A stretch of 64,000 nucleotides of DNA, taken from positions 18,178,501-18,242,500 of the forward strand of contig CM072341.1 of the NCBI GenBank assembly GCA_036874045.1, in the 5' to 3' direction. Shown here piece by piece: positions 25,201 to 40,200 of the stretch. This DNA comes from Cymodocea nodosa (lineage: Eukaryota > Streptophyta > Magnoliopsida > Alismatales > Cymodoceaceae). The position numbers were made by a program, and so were the translations under genes. The notes beneath the pieces are model-generated. The model did no database searches. It saw only the letters and a program-made list of their open reading frames with translations, and had not been told where the DNA came from. The stretch's first letter is position 1, and each line of letters opens with the position of its first letter.

Positions 25201-28200
25201 GGATTTCATATTGTACTACTTAGCAATTGTTGATATATAGGTTCTATTTGGTTAACCGTAATTTTAATGCAATGCAATTAACTACATTACATAATTATAT
25301 TATGGAGTGTGGTCATTAAATATAAAATAATTATACAATTATATAAAAAATTAATTTTAACATTTAAACTTATGTTTATATTTAGTTAGTTGAGTGTGTT
25401 GCAATGAAATGAATTTAATGTAATCAAATTTCGAAGCATACAATCATAAAAATCCAAACTTTGTAATCTAATTAAGCAATGTAATTCAATTACATTATAT
25501 TACCTTCTATATGAATTATGAATAACCAAACCAACCCAGAGTGAATTACGGATATCAATTATAGCCAATTTTGTTACTTGCAAGACAATGAAGGATGCTT
25601 TGGGTTTTGTGCAAATGTTCGTAATTGATGCCCATTTAATGGTAGATTCATGACCTTTGACATTTTGAAAAAAAGATCTTCATTGTGCATATTGGGTCCC
25701 TCCTTGGAGTGACACAAGTCCAATAACCCTTTCTAGGCTTCACAATGTATGCCACGAGATAATCTTGAACTTGGGGCATGAGACCTTCAATGGACAACTC
25801 CATCCTGCTGGTTACCTCAATTACAGATTAATCTGACCATAGGCATACTTCCATGCTTGGCCTTGTTGAACAAACCCAACAAATTTCTTTAACTTGTTGA
25901 CTTGCTGACCTCTGGAGATCCCTTTTGACCTATCCCCCACTCCAAACTACTACCACCTACAGCAGCTTGAGACTCTGTAGAACTCCCCTAGGGCTAGCAG
26001 AATCCTAACCAGGATTAGATGTAAAAGCTAAAAAAGATGAAAACATAGAAGAAGAATTTAATTGGAAAATTGTATTGGAGTGATTAAAAGGAATGCTAAG
26101 GGTACAGTTAGTGAAAGACAACTACCACTTCCTTTGCTTTGATAACATTGCAATGTGAATGAAACACTACCCACATTTAGATCCCCAGAAGAGACAGTAA
26201 GTTCATCACTGATATTGTTTTGCAAAAAATAGAATACAAAAGGTGCAAAAACAACAGAAAGAAACAAAGCACAATCTTAAAGTTTTAATGAATGTGCTAT
26301 TTAAGTAAATTTTATTGTGCCTTTGTGAAGGAACAGCAAAGGAAAAAAAGCACAACCTAAATTCTAATAATTGTGTTTTTTTAGTTACTTTTGCCAGGCA
26401 TGTGTGCATGCCCGACTAGATCCAAGGAAATATGCAGCATAACAGAGAATTACAAACAAAAGTATCCCTGAATGAATTTTCAGAAAAAAAAAAACAGAAG
26501 AATTATTCATTACGCACCTGCAATAAAAGTTTGCAAGCATATGGCAGCTTCATGGTTGAGACATTTTCTCCATTCTTGCACATGGAACAAACAGCAGTTT
26601 TCAACTTATAATTGTAATAACCCATCAGGCCACATGTCCTGCAAACCTGAATCATGGAAACCATCACATGGTATATAATTCTCTAGCTCCATGTCAAAGT
26701 ACAAGATGAAGTAACGCAAACAACGTTTGTAATTCACAGTGAGAATATTAAAAAGAAATGTAAATAAGCTCAATATAGCGAATAACAAGATAAGGTGCAA
26801 CAATGTTTGTAACTAACAGTGAGAATGCCAAAAACAAATGTAAATAAACTCGAGATAGAAAATACAAGATTTTCAAATCACAAAATTTTGGCAAGAGGTA
26901 TACAGTGCATAAGGAAGGGGACTTCTAAGCCTACATGTCAAAAACAAGGTATTAAAAGCCAAATGTACTATGGTTATGCACCCTATGGCAGCACAAATGG
27001 ATCAATGGGACAAAAACGTTAATTTTCAAAAGTGAGAAATGCTACTCTTTAGTTAGAAAGCGGAGGATCAAATCTTTACCTGCACTTGGAAAGAGTCACT
27101 AGACAACATCAAGCGTTCAAGTATCAGCTTACTTGCACCATATGCTATCAAACAATCACGTTCCATTTCTCCTAACCTCAATCCTGACAGTAGCAAAAAA
27201 CAACACCAAATCCCACATCATGATTAAAATTTGAGATGTGAATAATAGAGAAAAATTTCGCTCTAACCTCCATAACGACTTCTTCCTTCACTAGGCTGTC
27301 TAGTAAGAGTCACAAGAGGGCCTCGAGCTCGAGCATGCATCTTATCCATAACCTAACACATAACAAGGGAAAATGCAAAGGAAATGGTATTGAAGAAGAG
27401 GAATGTCAAATTGTTTTTATGTGAGGAATAACACAGGCTTTAAACCAGGGCGAGTGTAATAAATATAAAATATTAAAAATATTGGCATCATAAAATTATT
27501 AATTTATATAAATATCTAAATGAAAAAAACATATCAACCTTTTAAGCAGAGATTCCTACAAATTTCTTTAAATTACAAGATGTAAGGAAATACACACTAT
27601 TAGATTTATTTTCTTTGGCAAGTAAATGAACTTACTCTCCTCTGAAATCATTTCCTTTATTCTGCAAACACCATGAGTTCAGTAAATAGGAATTTGAATC
27701 GCTTCTGAATCAATTCCTATACTTTTCAAGTACTCAAATTTTAATGTTATTTTATGCATGCAGAAATTTAAGACAACAATATGTGCACTTAATGATTCAT
27801 GTCACCAACTCTATGCAATAAGATTATAACTTGAATTGTTGTTGCAAAATGTACACTTACTGTACTCATTAAGGTACATTTTGTGGAAAAACAACCAAAT
27901 GCAAAAATTGTGCCTCATTTGATAGAAGCAAACGATCAAGTATGGTACAAAGAGATGTAACAATAATGATCTATTATTACATCAACAAATAATTACTTAC
28001 CATGTGCTTCAGCCTTTGGTAATAGATTGGCCCCATGAATATATATGCTTGAAGTGGATGACCAGTTATTCCTGCATGGTACAAAAAGAAGATTGTGAGA
28101 AAAAGATAGCACGATCTGAAAATATGTAAAGTAAAAGATTTTTTGGAATTAAAACATTTTATACAATAAAGAAAAGAAAATAAAACTGTTAACATTGGAG

Positions 28201-31200
28201 TTGTGTTAGAGTCACTAGATAAATGGATTATTGGATATCCAGTTGAGTTAGAGTCTAATTTGGTAGATATTCATCCATCTCTTAAACAGTTTTGTAATAC
28301 CCTGTATATAGGCCTTTGGTGGCACATTTTGGATAAACTTTCCAACACTCTTATCCATCCAAAATATTTGTATTATTTCCACCGAAGACTTGTGCTTCAT
28401 TCTTCTTTCTTGGGCATTGTGAAGAGACAATCAAGTGCGCTTGATGTGCCATGCAAAAAGGTATTCTTTTCCTATGAAAAAGGAGACAACATGCCACAAG
28501 CTTGCATCAGGGCAAGGCGTAAGACAACTAGATGCATGCCAAAAATTGAGGTGATTATTCTTTCAAGGGTTAATAGATATCTATGCAATCACATTTGTTT
28601 TGATTATTTGATAATTGTAATATCAAATCTTTGTATTTTTGTCCAAAAATCTTTGATTAAACTGTACTTGTGCAATTTATGGTCAGCCTAATGATTCCCA
28701 GAAGATGGCCGATCCTACCCAGCACCCTCAAAGATGAATGTCTTTGTGGTCTCATATAAGTCACACACACAAGGCAACATCCATTTGCCAAGACAGTATT
28801 TTGCTTGCTTTTGGGAAGGTTATAAAGCTGAAATCTTACAAATTATTCTCTCAGTGCCGCTCACCTCTAAGATAAATTCATAGTCTTTGATTTTGAATAT
28901 TTGTTTGTGCGATGATTCTCGAGAACAAGCAGAAGTAACCTATCTAACCAGCTCAAGCCAACCAAATTGACTACAAATGATACAGCCAACCCAAATTCAA
29001 AGATACAGGCCGTGCAGATAAAGGACAGGAACAAACACCATATAATTTGTTGCTGCACACGTAAAAGTGGAAAGTAATAAATCCAAAGCAGAAAAATAGC
29101 AATCGATAGAATCATAGAAGCATAGAAAATTTAAGAGAATGCAAAAAGTCCTGGATGACAAAGAGAGAAAGATCACAGATAAGTGGGACTAAGGCCAAAA
29201 GGATATTATGATTATAAACAACGAACGAATTTCCCAAGAATCACGGATCAAAGAAAAAGTCAAAGCATTATGGTGTCTAATGTAGGTTAGTGTTGTCAGA
29301 AAAGCATACAATGCCTATCAACAAATCTTGTTTGTATGGTTATCAGACCATAACTGACTTGAAAACTTAAAGAATGTTGCCAACAACTAAATATTTTATG
29401 GAGCTTGTCTAATAGGTGCATCTTTAGGTTGGCAGATTATCATTTTTAAACAAAAAAAAATTATTATCATTTTTAAACAATAATGCATGAATGAATGTCA
29501 AGGCATACTATTCCCATATCAACATCAAAAGGATGCAGCGGACAACACCCACAGTACCTGAATAAAGGAAATCTTTCCCACTGTAGCTGAATCCATTCCT
29601 CACTAATGTTTCACTTCAATTATCCACAAAAAGAAACAGAAAAACCATTAGACAAAGGATCAAAATAAATAAAAGGAAATTTTAGGTGAGATATGAAACT
29701 ATTTACCTACCTTATTGCCTCAACTTTATCTGCATGACCACTTGGCTCCCCAAAGGCACTACCATAATGAAATCTCCCACATGAAACCCCAGCCTTACCA
29801 CCAAGAAGCTCGATCATTTTTCCTATTGTCATACGACTGTTTGTATGAAAATAACAAATAGTCAATAATGCAAAATTCTTGATCCACGTGTTATTTATAT
29901 ATATAAAAAGAAATAAATAAGTTCAGAAAATGAGAAAAAGCCACATTGCAATGGTAAAGTTGCTCTATTGTGACCTGGTGGTCACAGGTTTGAATCTTAG
30001 GAAATAACATCTACATTTATGAAGGTAAGACTGTGCACAATAAAACCCTTCTCAAACCCCACACTTATGGAGCCTCATGTGCCAGTTTGACCTTTTAATA
30101 AAGTTTAGACATTAACACAGCATAGACATGTGTCTATCAATGATATAAAATTCTAAAATACTAAATTCATGTTGCCAAGAAAAAGTAGAAACCCAAGAAT
30201 TACTCTTCTGAGAACTGGAGAACCATAGAGAACAGCCAAATTTACAAATACCAATGACAGACAGATTATTTATTTAATTCTAAACAACAGACCAGCCCCA
30301 TGATTATCCATCAAGGCACCATAGCCAATTGAATCCTCATCCTGTGTAATCTGAGTGGCAATAGGATATAATGGTGTTAATTGGACAGTGTAGACAACTG
30401 GCCATTTAAAAACTTCCCTACCAAATTTGCAAGGGACTGACTGGGCCAGGCCTTACCAATAACTAATGAATCAGTCGGAGAAATCAGGTTCACTTTTTTC
30501 CAATTCAGTGACCAGTTCCTACTCGACTAAATGAATTCAACAGAGAATAGACAAAGACCAATGAGTAATGGAATGTAACATGGAAATTAATCTTAAAGAT
30601 ATGAAATACCTCATAAAAAATACTGTTTGCATAATCAAGCTAGATATATAACAGGCCCATCACATCCAGCTAAGAAATAAATTCATCCAAAATAGAGCAT
30701 GAATTGCACCAATTGGGATAACATGAAAAAGAAACCATCTTAGATGGTTTGGTTATGTTTAAACTTCAAAGTAGACATACAAGTACACCTTAAGTGAAAG
30801 TAAATAAATCTGAGAAACTACCAGTGGAAGCCCAATAATTACAAGGCCACAAAAAATTAAGAATTGAAATTGCATAATCTAACATAAGATATAGAATAGA
30901 AAGAATACAGTTATTAATGGGAAAACACATAAAAAGGATCAATATTGGCAATATCATGTGTTAGAGTATTGTCTCAATAGGACTTTATTGTAATAAGGTA
31001 TTTGGGTATTTGTTTACATATCTAATCCCTATATATATCATTGTAATCCATCATTAACAGAATAACACATTTAGTCCTTCCTCTCACGTGATACCAAAGC
31101 CCAAGAAAAAACCCACCACGCAAAACCATCAGCACTACCCTTCAGCACCTGCACCTCCCCTCCACTCTGGCAACCCTCTCCAGCTCCTTCCCACCAGGCT

Positions 31201-34200
31201 GCTGACGCCCCAGCTCCACTCCCAGGCCATTGCCACACTTATCTAGGCCATCAGGCCTGGCCTACGAGCTTCATCAGGGCCACCTCTATGCAGCCATCGG
31301 CCAGGCAGCTATCCAGCTTCTTGTCACCATCAACCTTGGCCAATGATCTCCACAACTGACCAGCCCTGGGGATACACTAGTTCAACATTTCCAAGGGTGG
31401 TCAACTCTTGTCCACCTATCCGATGGCCTCTGAGTCACCTACAACTCACCCAGTGGTCCCTGTCTACTGTGCCTGGGACACATTTCAGGCTTGAATTGCT
31501 GCCGTTTCCACCCAGGACAGACCTGGTGACTCTGAATTTCATCACATTAGAGGTTGTTGCTTGACTTTTCATCCTAAAAAAGGATACTAGTCATACACTC
31601 ATGAAGAACTTGAGTGGTACATCAGAGAAGTTGAACAGAAAGATCTCCTTGCTACGGACACACAGTTTCAAGAAGTTCCTCTTTACTCATCATTGACTGA
31701 AGCATTTGCCCACCCCCATCCAACATAAAGGATGCTACATATGATGACTGATGTGTAGCAAATGTAGCAATCAACTCATGGATAAACAATAGTATAGATA
31801 TTGACATTACCTGCAGTATCACATGATGTTGGAATTGACAAAGAAGATTTGGGACACATTGAAAATCACTTAGGGTCATGGGAACATCACCAGGGTATAT
31901 TTGACGTGTACGAGCAGATCTTTATAGAGTGTGTGGGGGGGGGGAGGGTGGGGGGGCAGTTTATTCAGTAGCACTTCACTGCCCTGTGCACTTATTAACA
32001 AGCATGAGGTTCACCAGCCATTAAACACTAATGTCAACAAGCTACGACAGTATCAGGGTGAGTTCATGGTGCTAGCTTATCTGAATAGTCTCAATCTTAA
32101 GTTATCTAGTCAAATTCAAAGATAGACACTCAATAGTGACATAAATCCTGATCTTTAGACCACTTTCTTCAAGGTGTAGAGCACTAACCCAACTCCTGCT
32201 GTTGCCTAATCAGCCATGGTTGCACATGGTTGTGGTCATTGTTCAGGTAAAGGAAAAGGTAGAGGATGGGCGAAAAGAAAGGTATATTAGTGACAGGTAG
32301 ATTGATGCTGTTGAAGAGTATGTTGGAGAGTGTCATCTTCCTTCTACCTGACTGCAAGGGCTTTGTTTTAGAATTGGCTTTGGAATAGAGTTCATAAGGA
32401 GGGAAGGGGGCTTTGTTTAATTAAACAATTTGAGGTGTGTAAACCCAGAAGATTTGGGGGGCAGGGTGTTAGGACCTTGAGGCCTTTCAACATGGCTCTC
32501 ATGTGTCAATGACTTTAAAGGATGTAGTAGAGGACAAAGGATCTCTGGGTTAGGATCACTAAAAGCAAGTACCTATCTTAGATTGGTCACGAATCACAGC
32601 CCTCTCATTTTTGGAAGAACCTAATTGCACTACAAGACATGTTCAATGTCTATGCCACAATGAAGCTTGGAGATGACAAACGTATTTACTTTTGGGAAGA
32701 TAAATGGCGCTCTGAACCAAGTCATGTGGAGAAGTTTACAGCAGTCTACCAACTGTCTGTCAAAGGAAAAAATGCAGCAGACATTGGTGTTCTTCTGCAG
32801 GAAGTTGACCTTGGGATTTAGACTCAACAGGATCCTCAATGATGAGAAAATCATTGAACTTAGTTCATTGTTGCAGGCACTGTCCAAAATTAAAGCACAG
32901 ACAGAAGGACAGGATTGCATGTCTTCAAAGTTAGAAAGCTCAGGTCTTTATTCTGTTCATAGCTACAATAGTATTTCATGTGAACCTCGAGGAAACAAAT
33001 GGCAGTTCCACTACTTCGTCCTAGAGGTCAAGTCTCCTTTGAAGGTGAGGCTATTTATGTGGTTGCTGGTGCATGACAGGTTGGTGACAAAAGTCTACAG
33101 AAGTAGATGGGCCAAATCAACAGATGTCATGCTGTTTTTGCAAAGAGAAGTCGGAAAACTGCAATCATCTATTCATCACTTGTTCTGCTAGCAAAGGCAT
33201 TTGGGACTTTCCACTGCCTTCGATTCTGCAACTTAATATCAACTTCAATTCCTTGGAGAAGTTAGTTACACTTATAGAGAGTAAGAAAGCTCTACAAGGA
33301 AAATCAAGGAGAACAAAGCAGTCATCTCTCAATTTGGCTAGGCAAGAACAAGATGACATTCAATAGTAAACACATCTCAGGAGGATACAAGGTGGCAGGC
33401 ATCTGGGCACTTCAATTCATGGGTCTCTATTCTATTGAGGGATTGAGAGCTTAATTTATACTGTGGGTTGTGTTTTCTCCTTCAGTCTGACCATCTTGTT
33501 CAGACCTTCCTTTCAAGGATGTAATCTTATTTTTCAATAAGAATTAAGCCCACTCATATTTCAAAAAAAAAAAACTCAGTGGGCACTATACCTTGGATAA
33601 CCATGTGGATTCATGATTAGATCAGGACAAATACCACGTTCTGAAAATGGGAAGTCTTCTTGCTGTACAATGATTCCACATACACCTTTCTGCCCATGTC
33701 TGCTGCTAAATTTATCACCCACCTGATATCAAAACATCGACAAAGAATGATTAAAATATCCCCATGTCAAAAAAAGAAAAACTCAGAAACTAACCTCAGG
33801 TCTACGAGTATGTCGCATGAGAAACTTTATACACATTTTGTTATTTCTATCTGAACATAATAACACCCGATCTATAATGTTCATCTCTCCTTCTGGGCAT
33901 TTGTAGACTGCAGGGGTTGGCTTATAATCACTGCAGTTTTGAAAATTTTGACATATCAGATATTTAATAAGAATTAACGTTTAGATTACAAAACAAGAAT
34001 TAACAGCCAGGATAGATACATACATATCTCTTAAGTTACCAGGCCGATCAGGAACTCTTTTTGGACTCCATTTGTTTACATAAATATCATGATTGCGGAT
34101 GATTTCACCTGGGGCAGCAATACCATCACCATCCAGTATCTGTAAGAAAACTTAATGTCAAAACCTAACTTGTGAAAACATCATAGAACATTCAATAATT

Positions 34201-37200
34201 TACAAGATAGTGCAATACAAAGATAACAAGATAAAATTCTATAGAAATAACATATTAATACCACAGAAAAAAATTTGTGAAGAAATAACATCGTACATTT
34301 GACAATCCACCAGACAAGTGCAAGTATGAAACTATAATAATATAACTTGGAAGTGTCATGCTAACAACTCATTCTAAACCATTTCCTTTTCTACCAAGCC
34401 TCATGGATTTTCTAGTTATTAAAAAGACATGTTTTCTTCACCAAACTAACCCACTTTGAAATTCCCAACATGTTCCAACCATAGAAAACTACTAGTGAAA
34501 TATCTATTTGCTAAGTCACTATCAAGGCATAAAAAAAAATGCATCAGAATAATAAGAATCACCAGTAAGTCATATGCCATGTTTGATAGCAATAAATTTT
34601 GAATTCACCTAATACAAGGCAAGTCAAGGCTGAGAGCAGTGTCTTATGGGTTATGTATTGTCCAGGAATGAAAAATAAAGCATGATAGAGTAAAACAATA
34701 AGAATATATGGAATCTAAGTTCAATGAAAATAGGAATAATAATGAAGGTATATACTTTGATGACCATAAGATTCATATAGTAAGACTTAAATATTTAGGA
34801 TCTATAATAAATAACGTAAGATGAAAGTATAGAGAATGTCATTCATAAGATTAAAGTATGATGGATGAAGTAGAGAAATATTTCTAGAGTATTATGTGAT
34901 AAAAGGATACTCTTAAAATTAAAAATAAAATTCTATAAAATTGCTATTCACCCAATTATACTTTATGGCTTAAAATGCTTAGTAGTAAAGTACAAATATA
35001 TACAAGAAGTAAATGTTGCAAAGATGTATATATTTAAATGGATGTGTGATAATACTATAAAGGATACACTACAATATGAGGTTATTATAAATAGAGTAGG
35101 AGCCACACTAATTGAAGATAGGAGAATCAATTTAAGTGGTTTAATCATATCCTTAAAAACTAAGAAATACACTAATTAGGAGAAGAGAATTAATTAGTAC
35201 ATAAGAAATTAAAAGGATTAGAAATATGTTTAAAACTACTTGCTTAAGAATTCTAAGGAAAGATTTAAATTTATGTAGATTAACCAAAGATTTGATTATA
35301 AATAGAAATATATGGAAGAAAAAAATTCATGTAGTTGACCCCATGTAGTGAGATTGTCCCACATTGTTGTTGTTGTAGAGTAAAACAATGAGAATCCTAG
35401 TGTGTTTGATAATTTTGAACTTCCACAGAACGTTGTAACGTTCTTAGAAGACTTTTACTCATGTATCCAATATCATTGGCATGAATAAAAAAGACCATTT
35501 TAGCATAATGCAAAATGAATGGACAAAATAATATACAACAAAAAATTTTGAATTTAATAATAGATGAAAAAGCTAATCCCAAAGACAATTGGATCATAAT
35601 GAAGCAACCAGATCATTATGCCTAGGTTTCCATTTGCACGAACATGGTTGGCAAGCCAATAAGATCATCATGAAAACATAAAAAAAAGTTGTTCAAGAGA
35701 CCACCCTCATTCTGTTTTGTCTATATTTATAAATTACTCAATCATGCTTTCTCATGGAAATTCAAAATTTTTATTAATGTTTACCAAAATGCCTATCATG
35801 TAACACATATGCATCATTAACCTTGTCAATGTAGTGTATTAATCAAAGGAAATAGTGCCACATTGAAATTCATGTATCTTGTCATATCATGTAACTTCTA
35901 TTCATTAAGGTCTAGTAATGGTCAATGAATAAGAATCTTCTAAGTTTCTCGTTCTCTACATCCACAAGGTATTAGAAACTAGGTTCTTGGGAGAGAAAAA
36001 GATAAGAGAGAAATCTTAGAAAAGAAAAAAAAAAAGAATATTCTAACTTCTATTCTTGTCATCACCACATTGCTTGGTGGCCATACTTCCACTCTACTGT
36101 TTACTTCAATGTTTTGTCTCCATCTTCTTCCTTTTTGTCATCTCATGAAATTTTTTTCAAATAAAGGTAGGTTGGATCTAATTAGAAATAGAAATATACC
36201 TTCAAATCTTCAAAGCTAACTCATTCTTCAATGGATCATTCACGATGAAAAAGTGTTTGATCTCCTAGTAGTGTTTGCCTTTTTCCCAAGTTGTTGATTT
36301 TGACTAATTTTATTATTATCACCTCTTATGTATTTCTTGTGGGAATATATTTGTAACTTTCTCAAGATTCTTTGTTAGATTTTTCTCATAATTTTTCATG
36401 AATTTTTTGGTAGAATGATTTTTTATGAGTTACCTCTTATTGGATTGCAATTAATGAAAACTTACCCTGCTTTTGATGGTTCAAAAAATGTTGCAATCAT
36501 ACAACCAACCATAAGAAGAGTCAAAGTTAAGTATCTATAAAGGGCCAATGTTGTTTATTTTGAACTCAAGTTGTATTTAAAACAACAACAATCATCAATA
36601 AATTAATCCCACCAATTGGGGTTAACGCATGAAGTTTTCCCTTCAATTATTCCAAGTTGAATTTATTGCCATATCTATCCCTGCTCAAATATTACTTTTT
36701 AAGAGGTTTATAACTACATCATCTCTTTAGACAATCATTTTCCAACATGCTTCTCTCTAAAAGGTTCTATTTTCTATAGTATGGTATCATATGCCTGACA
36801 TTGAATCATTCTAGACCATTGAATATAATGACTTACCACAAAGTATAAAGCAAATCATATATTATTTTGAGATCTTCATGTAATGAATTTGGTCATGTAA
36901 GGCATGGAATCACGTATTGATAAAATTTTGCTGATACATATTGATTTCCTAGCTAACAAACCTGATAAACTAGGTTATCAGTATCAAATAGGTGTTGATG
37001 GAGATTTTGGTCCATATTGGCAAAATTTCAATAATGGCAAAATTTTCTTGATATGACTTGAAACATTCCTCCATTAGATCTCATACTACTCTCCTACTAC
37101 TCATTCTAATGGATCTTCATGGGATATTCTCCAAATCTACTCCCATCTTTGGACGATTGAAGACTTTCCAACACTTCATTTTGTAAAGGTTCTTAATATG

Positions 37201-40200
37201 TACTTTTTATTCCTCCCGTTCAAACTTTGATATTGTTTATTAAACATGTATCTAAGTTTACTATTGTAATTCACAGAATTTAGTCAAGAAATTTAGTTCA
37301 TAATTTTTTCCTTCTTTTAATCTTTCATTTCTACAATTATTTTCAGCTGAAATTGAATAGATAACACAATGTTAGCTTAGATCAAAGTTTATTTTTCTCA
37401 GATACATATTTTCACCTTTTTTTTTAAAAAAAAATATCACATATATTTTTGGATCTTTGATTTATAGATGTTTAAGTGATGATCTATGCAGAAATGTTTA
37501 TTTTATTTATACACTTATACTTCAATTCCAATTTTCAAATGATCAGACTATTAACTCCATTTAATTGACGAATGCATTCAGGGATAAAAAATATTGAGTT
37601 CTCCATTGTAATATTTGATGCAAACACTCATATGTATTATCTACAACATTTTATTTATCAAAAAAGGATAAAAATTTAATTTATGAATTTTTTGTGCATC
37701 ATGCCTTACTTTAGCATATCCTAAAGTTTCTAGTTAAAATTCAACGTTTTTCTACAAAAATTTGACGTTTCTATGCTTTTGCACCATCTCTACCAAAGCT
37801 TCCACAAATGCTCGATATTTCTCCTTTTTCCTTGGTACTGATGCAAAACTGACACATAATACTATAATGTAAGGTCTAAATTGTTGATGAATTTAAAGCC
37901 TACAATTTCAATATGATTAGAAATTTAGAATGGAATGTCAAAGCTAGGGTATGAGTTGCATGACACTAAAAACACCACAAAATTCTTGCTTCAGATATTA
38001 GTATATTCCTTCAGATATTTTTCCTGACAACCACATTTAATTTTGAAGGACAATAACAAACAAAATAGATAATTTTGGAATAAGAAATTAAGAATTTCAC
38101 AGAAAACATATAAATATTAATTAAAACCATATCAACCTGCATTCTAGAATTGATGTAGTCACCTTCCAATTTTGGCCTCACGATTCTATCAGATGCTTGG
38201 CCGGAACCATAAACCTCTTGAGTAACAGAATACCTAACAAAAACAACACATCTGTGGCTGACAACTAGAATTGCATAAGTAATGTTGATTAGCACAATCC
38301 AGATAACCTCATTATTGAGTATGACCCCAATATCTAAAATCACTTACTTTTTCAATACCATACAACGGCCAAAGCCACGATCTAGGGATGATTTATTCAT
38401 TACAATTGCATCCTCAATGTCATAACCACTGTAGCTCATAACAGCAACAGTAGCATTTTGTCCTGCCCCAAGTTTGTCATATTCAATCTGCATCATCATG
38501 TTTCATTTTTTCTAAAATTATGACAACAATATGTTAACATAATTTGCCTCTATAATTTAATACAAAAGCAGGCACACACACCAGCTCAATTGACTTTGTT
38601 GTCAGCAACGGTCTTTGAGGATAGATCAGCAGGTAAAGTAAGGTATCCATACGGCAAAGCTGAAATTATTTTTGAAAATAAATATAAAATAACATCTAAA
38701 GAAATTCCTCATAAGTCAAAATGAACCTATTAGCACTAACGTGGCACTTGCAATAAATTCTCAAATACATGTATATTCTTTTATCTTTTAAAATAACTAG
38801 CTAATGCCCTCTCATCACCATATGTCTAGATTGTGCTGATGAAATAGATTTTGGAACATATAGCTTCCATATACCTATCTATATCCTTCTATTGAAAGCC
38901 AAAGTAGTTATTCTAGCTTTTTTCTCACAGAAACGCCCAAGATAAATAAGTTAATGACATTGGAATCAAGTTCTTCAATCTTTGATAGCCATGAAATATG
39001 GTATTATTAAAATTTTAAGAGTACAGAAAGCAAGAGATAGGAGAACAAAAAGGAAACCCATAAAAGAAACAAAGCCATTTTTTTAGGCAATGCAGCCTAA
39101 CCCAACAACGGTTTTCTTTAAAGAAATGCAGATGTTCATATCAATGCTAAATGGCTCAAATGATTCCACAATGAAAAAGCAAGAAACGACTAAAATATTT
39201 TTATAACCCTAGAATAACACGAAGGTTTGCTGTTACCCCAAAACTGAATACCAAGCATAAAACAAGAAACAAAGTCATTTGACGACTATGGCTAAACAAA
39301 ACATTTTTCTTAAATGTAAGCCATTTAAAAAGCAAAACAATTCACAGCTTCTTGCTTGATTCAATAAGTTCCTTTGGTATTGTATTTATTGTATTGAAGG
39401 TTTGTGCTAAGCACAAGCAATCAATGATTCAAGGATTCAAGTATATAACAGATTTATAATGAAAATGTTAACATTCAGTAAAAATATTTCCTTGCATTAG
39501 ATAAATTATAAGTATCTACAATTTATTATAGATATATTTGAAAGTATATGTAATAAGAGTAGCTGATAATATCAATAAAAGAAACATGGAAAATTGGTAA
39601 AACTAACAACAATATTGTACTGATAATCTATAAAATAAGAGAAAATTGGCTTACATGGTTTAGTCATATCTTTAGGAGATCAATGAATGCACCAACTATA
39701 AGAGAAGAATTAATTAGTACAAAAGAAATTTAAAAAAATAAATAAAAGTAGGTTTAAACTACTTAGTTAAGAATTGTAAGAAAAGATTTAAATTTATGTA
39801 ATTTAACTAAAAACTTGGCAATAAATAGAAATACTTGAAAAAAAAAGAATTCATATAGTCAACACCATGTAAGGAGTTATGGATCAAATTGTTGTTTTTT
39901 AATCTAAAAAATGATATGGTTAAATTTATAAAAGAGCATTGATAATTGACTATAATAATTTGTAAAAATAACATTCGTAAAAGAGGAAAAAAGGGACTTA
40001 GGGCATATGTATAGTAGTATATAATGAAAATGAAAACAAAAGAGTATAAATATATAATAAGAGTATAGATGATAATATCATGAAAACATTAGTATAAATA
40101 ACATTTATAAAAGAGGAAGAATAAAAGATTTGTAAGCATTAATAATATAATATAATTGGAAAACAAAAGGTGTGAAACATTGTGACTTATATATGAACGG

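Noticed and set aside
28203-28691. A 162-codon plus-strand open frame
   Set aside because: It starts with LTR-like text and has no protein family features; better explained as an LTR fragment.
31343-31564. Proline/serine/threonine-rich plus-strand open frame
   Set aside because: It falls between an LTR start and Copia gag text and shows no independent gene structure.
33930-34030. A possible AT-AC or other odd donor after ...NLR in NRPC2
   Set aside because: Reading on to ...NLRDI gives a normal GTATGT donor with correct phase, so no unusual intron is needed.
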